Positions 7,645 through 8,502 of a stretch of 8,502 nucleotides of DNA are shown here, piece after piece. Position numbers and translations under genes: made by a program. This DNA is from Thermoflexibacter sp. Lineage in GTDB: Bacteria > Bacteroidota > Bacteroidia > Cytophagales > Thermoflexibacteraceae. Position 1 is the first letter of the stretch; every line of letters begins with the position of its first letter. The stretch covers positions 1 through 8,502 of the forward strand of contig JALOMS010000168.1 of assembly GCA_025455345.1 (NCBI GenBank), in the 5' to 3' direction. Below the pieces are notes generated by a model. The model had not been told where the DNA came from. It saw only the letters and a program-made list of their open reading frames with translations, and ran no database searches.

Positions 7645-7671
7645 TTGATAACATAATTCACTGATTATCAA
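7645..7671. promoter_or_regulatory. Dyad TTGATAA-N13-TTATCAA, candidate operator of the regulator gene
   Basis: Perfect 7-bp inverted arms lie at 7645-7651 and 7665-7671, with centres 20 bp apart or about two helical turns. The dyad is 31-57 bp upstream of the TPR/HTH start, where a repressor or autoregulator could act. The sequence is AT-rich, so a chance match is possible. Confidence 0.35.
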
Positions 7672-7680
7672 TGTAATTAT

Positions 7681-7704
7681 GCTTTGTCCATTGCTTTGTC
7701 CATG
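7681..7704 (+). promoter_or_regulatory. Tandem 12-bp direct-repeat motif, candidate operator upstream of the tail-fibre-like gene
   Basis: GCTTTGTCCATT is followed directly by GCTTTGTCCATG, two units identical at 11 of 12 positions. The pair ends 121 bp before the plus-strand start at 7826 and lies 67 bp upstream of the regulator start. It matches the pair at 5913-5936, in the same orientation relative to the gene that each precedes. Confidence 0.55.
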
Positions 7705-7706
7705 TC

Positions 7707-7714
7707 TAAATTTT
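7707..7714 (+). promoter_or_regulatory. Near-consensus -7 element (TAAATTTT) for the tail-fibre-like gene
   Basis: TAAATTTT matches TAnnTTTG at all but the last fixed base. TTTG at 7683-7686, inside the first tandem unit, lies 20 nt upstream, which is a normal Bacteroidota -33 to -7 spacing. Transcription would start near 7720, leaving about 105 nt of leader. Confidence 0.35.
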
Positions 7715-7766
7715 CTTGTATTAATTCATTATAAATAACTTAGGACTGTGAAAAAAAATTTTTGGT

Positions 7767-7809
7767 AGGAGGGTAATTTAAATAAATGAGAACAAATATA
7801 ATAAAATAA
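7767..7809 (+). other. Possible leader mini-ORF with AGGAGGG
   Basis: AGGAGGG at 7767-7773 is the only strong anti-Shine-Dalgarno match noticed near a start in the window. Twelve bases after it, ATG at 7786 opens a seven-codon frame (MRTNIIK) ending with TAA at 7807-7809, 16 bp before the next gene. It may be a leader peptide, or it may be chance in AT-rich DNA. Confidence 0.2.
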
Positions 7810-7825
7810 AAACGGGTTTAAAAAT

Positions 7826-8502
7826 ATGAATACACAATTTTCAAAATATCACTTGCAAAGAAAGGTACAACTTGTTCTAATAAAATGTTTTTTTAGCATT
7901 GCTACTTTTTTTATTTTATGCCATGCTTTCTCAGCCCAAGCGCAAGTTGGGTTTAACAATCCTACACCAGACGCTTCTTCATTGTTGGATTTGAAAGCAA
8001 CGGACAAGGGATTGCTTATCCCCAGAATGACTACTACACAAAGAATAGCGATAGCAAGCCCAGCAGAAGGACTGCTCGTCTTTGATACAGACCAAAAACG
8101 CTTTTATTTCCATGATGGTGCAAATTGGTTGGCTCTCAATCCTTTGAACTACAAACAAGACCAAAGCCCTGCGGCAGTTCCACCTTCTACTTCCGATTTG
8201 GTAGCTGATATTACTACCAATGTGGGTATCAGTACCAATACTCCACTTAGCAAAGTGGCTGTGTCAGGTAATATGGCAGTGGGTGCTGGATATGCGGGTA
8301 CAAATGCCGCACCAGCGAATGGACTGATAGTGGAAGGCAATTTGGGAGTAGGCACGAATAACCCTACTGAAAAGTTATATGTTGTAGGTGGTACTCAACT
8401 CGATGGGAATACAAGGATAAATGGTAATTTGAATCTTACAGGGACGGGCGTAATTACTGCCAATGCCTTAAATGTGGCAAGTGTGTCAGTTTCCTCTCCT
8501 AA
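7826..8502 (+). CDS. Secreted tail-fibre-like / S74-type surface protein (partial, N-terminus only)
   Basis: The frame opens at ATG 7826 and runs off the right edge after 225 codons, with no stop. An in-frame TAA lies just upstream at 7802-7804. Residues 1-39 form a signal peptide with a basic N-region, a hydrophobic core at about 14-34 and an SAQA-Q cleavage site. Residues 41-104 form a very common Bacteroidota module: VGFNNPTPDASSLLDL, then KGLLIPRMTTTQR, then GLLVFDTDQKRFYFHDGANW. Two further 'VGI.TN.P..K..V.G' repeats follow at about 133-148 and 173-189. After these comes a low-complexity N/T/G-rich stretch suited to a beta-helical or trimeric fibre. Relatives often end in a peptidase S74-type self-cleaving chaperone, but that part is outside this window. 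The protein is probably surface-exposed or released, possibly adhesive (inferred). It is divergent from the regulator. Confidence 0.9.
   Translation, partial: MNTQFSKYHLQRKVQLVLIKCFFSIATFFILCHAFSAQAQVGFNNPTPDASSLLDLKATDKGLLIPRMTTTQRIAIASPAEGLLVFDTDQKRFYFHDGANWLALNPLNYKQDQSPAAVPPSTSDLVADITTNVGISTNTPLSKVAVSGNMAVGAGYAGTNAAPANGLIVEGNLGVGTNNPTEKLYVVGGTQLDGNTRINGNLNLTGTGVITANALNVASVSVSSP

Larger units (their letters stand above)
7615..7825. other. Divergent intergenic region between the regulator and the tail-fibre-like gene
   Basis: This 211-bp gap separates two divergently transcribed genes. From left to right it holds a 7-bp-armed dyad, the second tandem 12-bp motif, a near-consensus -7 element facing right and a possible short leader ORF with a purine-rich ribosome-binding-like stretch. 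No clear TAnnTTTG element faces the regulator gene. Confidence 0.65.

Noticed and set aside
7979..8355. Minus-strand ORFs opposite the tail-fibre-like gene
   Set aside because: They are antisense shadows of a well-recognised coding frame with a signal peptide and family motifs.

Overview
This window looks like chromosomal DNA from a Bacteroidota bacterium, probably a Cytophagales-type gliding or marine relative (lineage inferred). It is AT-rich. Four genes begin with Sec signal peptides, and none has a convincing Shine-Dalgarno sequence. A TAnnTTTG promoter element of the Bacteroidota type lies ahead of one gene. The protein types are also typical of the phylum: an aromatic-ended outer-membrane barrel, a TPR/coiled-coil/LuxR-type HTH regulator, and a protein with the 'KGLLIPRMT..QR' module.

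Layout: positions 1-3728 (minus) are one uninterrupted reading frame with a start but no stop. It encodes at least 1242 residues of a giant secreted beta-rich protein whose C-terminus lies outside the left edge. Positions 3729-3979 are a gene-free gap holding four hairpin-forming copies of one 16-17 bp repeat, two in each orientation. Positions 3980-5758 (minus) encode a 592-residue outer-membrane beta-barrel. Positions 5759-5952 hold a promoter-like element and a 12-bp tandem motif. Positions 5953-7614 (minus) encode a 553-residue membrane-anchored TPR/HTH regulator. Positions 7615-7825 are a divergent intergenic region with a second copy of the 12-bp tandem motif, a separate dyad and a possible leader ORF. 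From 7826 to the right edge (plus) lies the start of a secreted tail-fibre-like protein, 225 residues visible.

Working model (inference): the TPR/HTH protein may sense a condition through its extracytoplasmic TPR domain and control surface proteins. The barrel and the giant protein would be an outer-membrane partner and its secreted or surface cargo. The strongest non-coding clue is the 12-bp direct repeat around YTTTGTCYAT. It occurs as a tandem pair upstream of the barrel gene and again upstream of the divergent tail-fibre-like gene, in the same orientation relative to both. No RNA gene, CRISPR array, insertion sequence or transposase is visible. There is no gene-free stretch longer than 300 bases.
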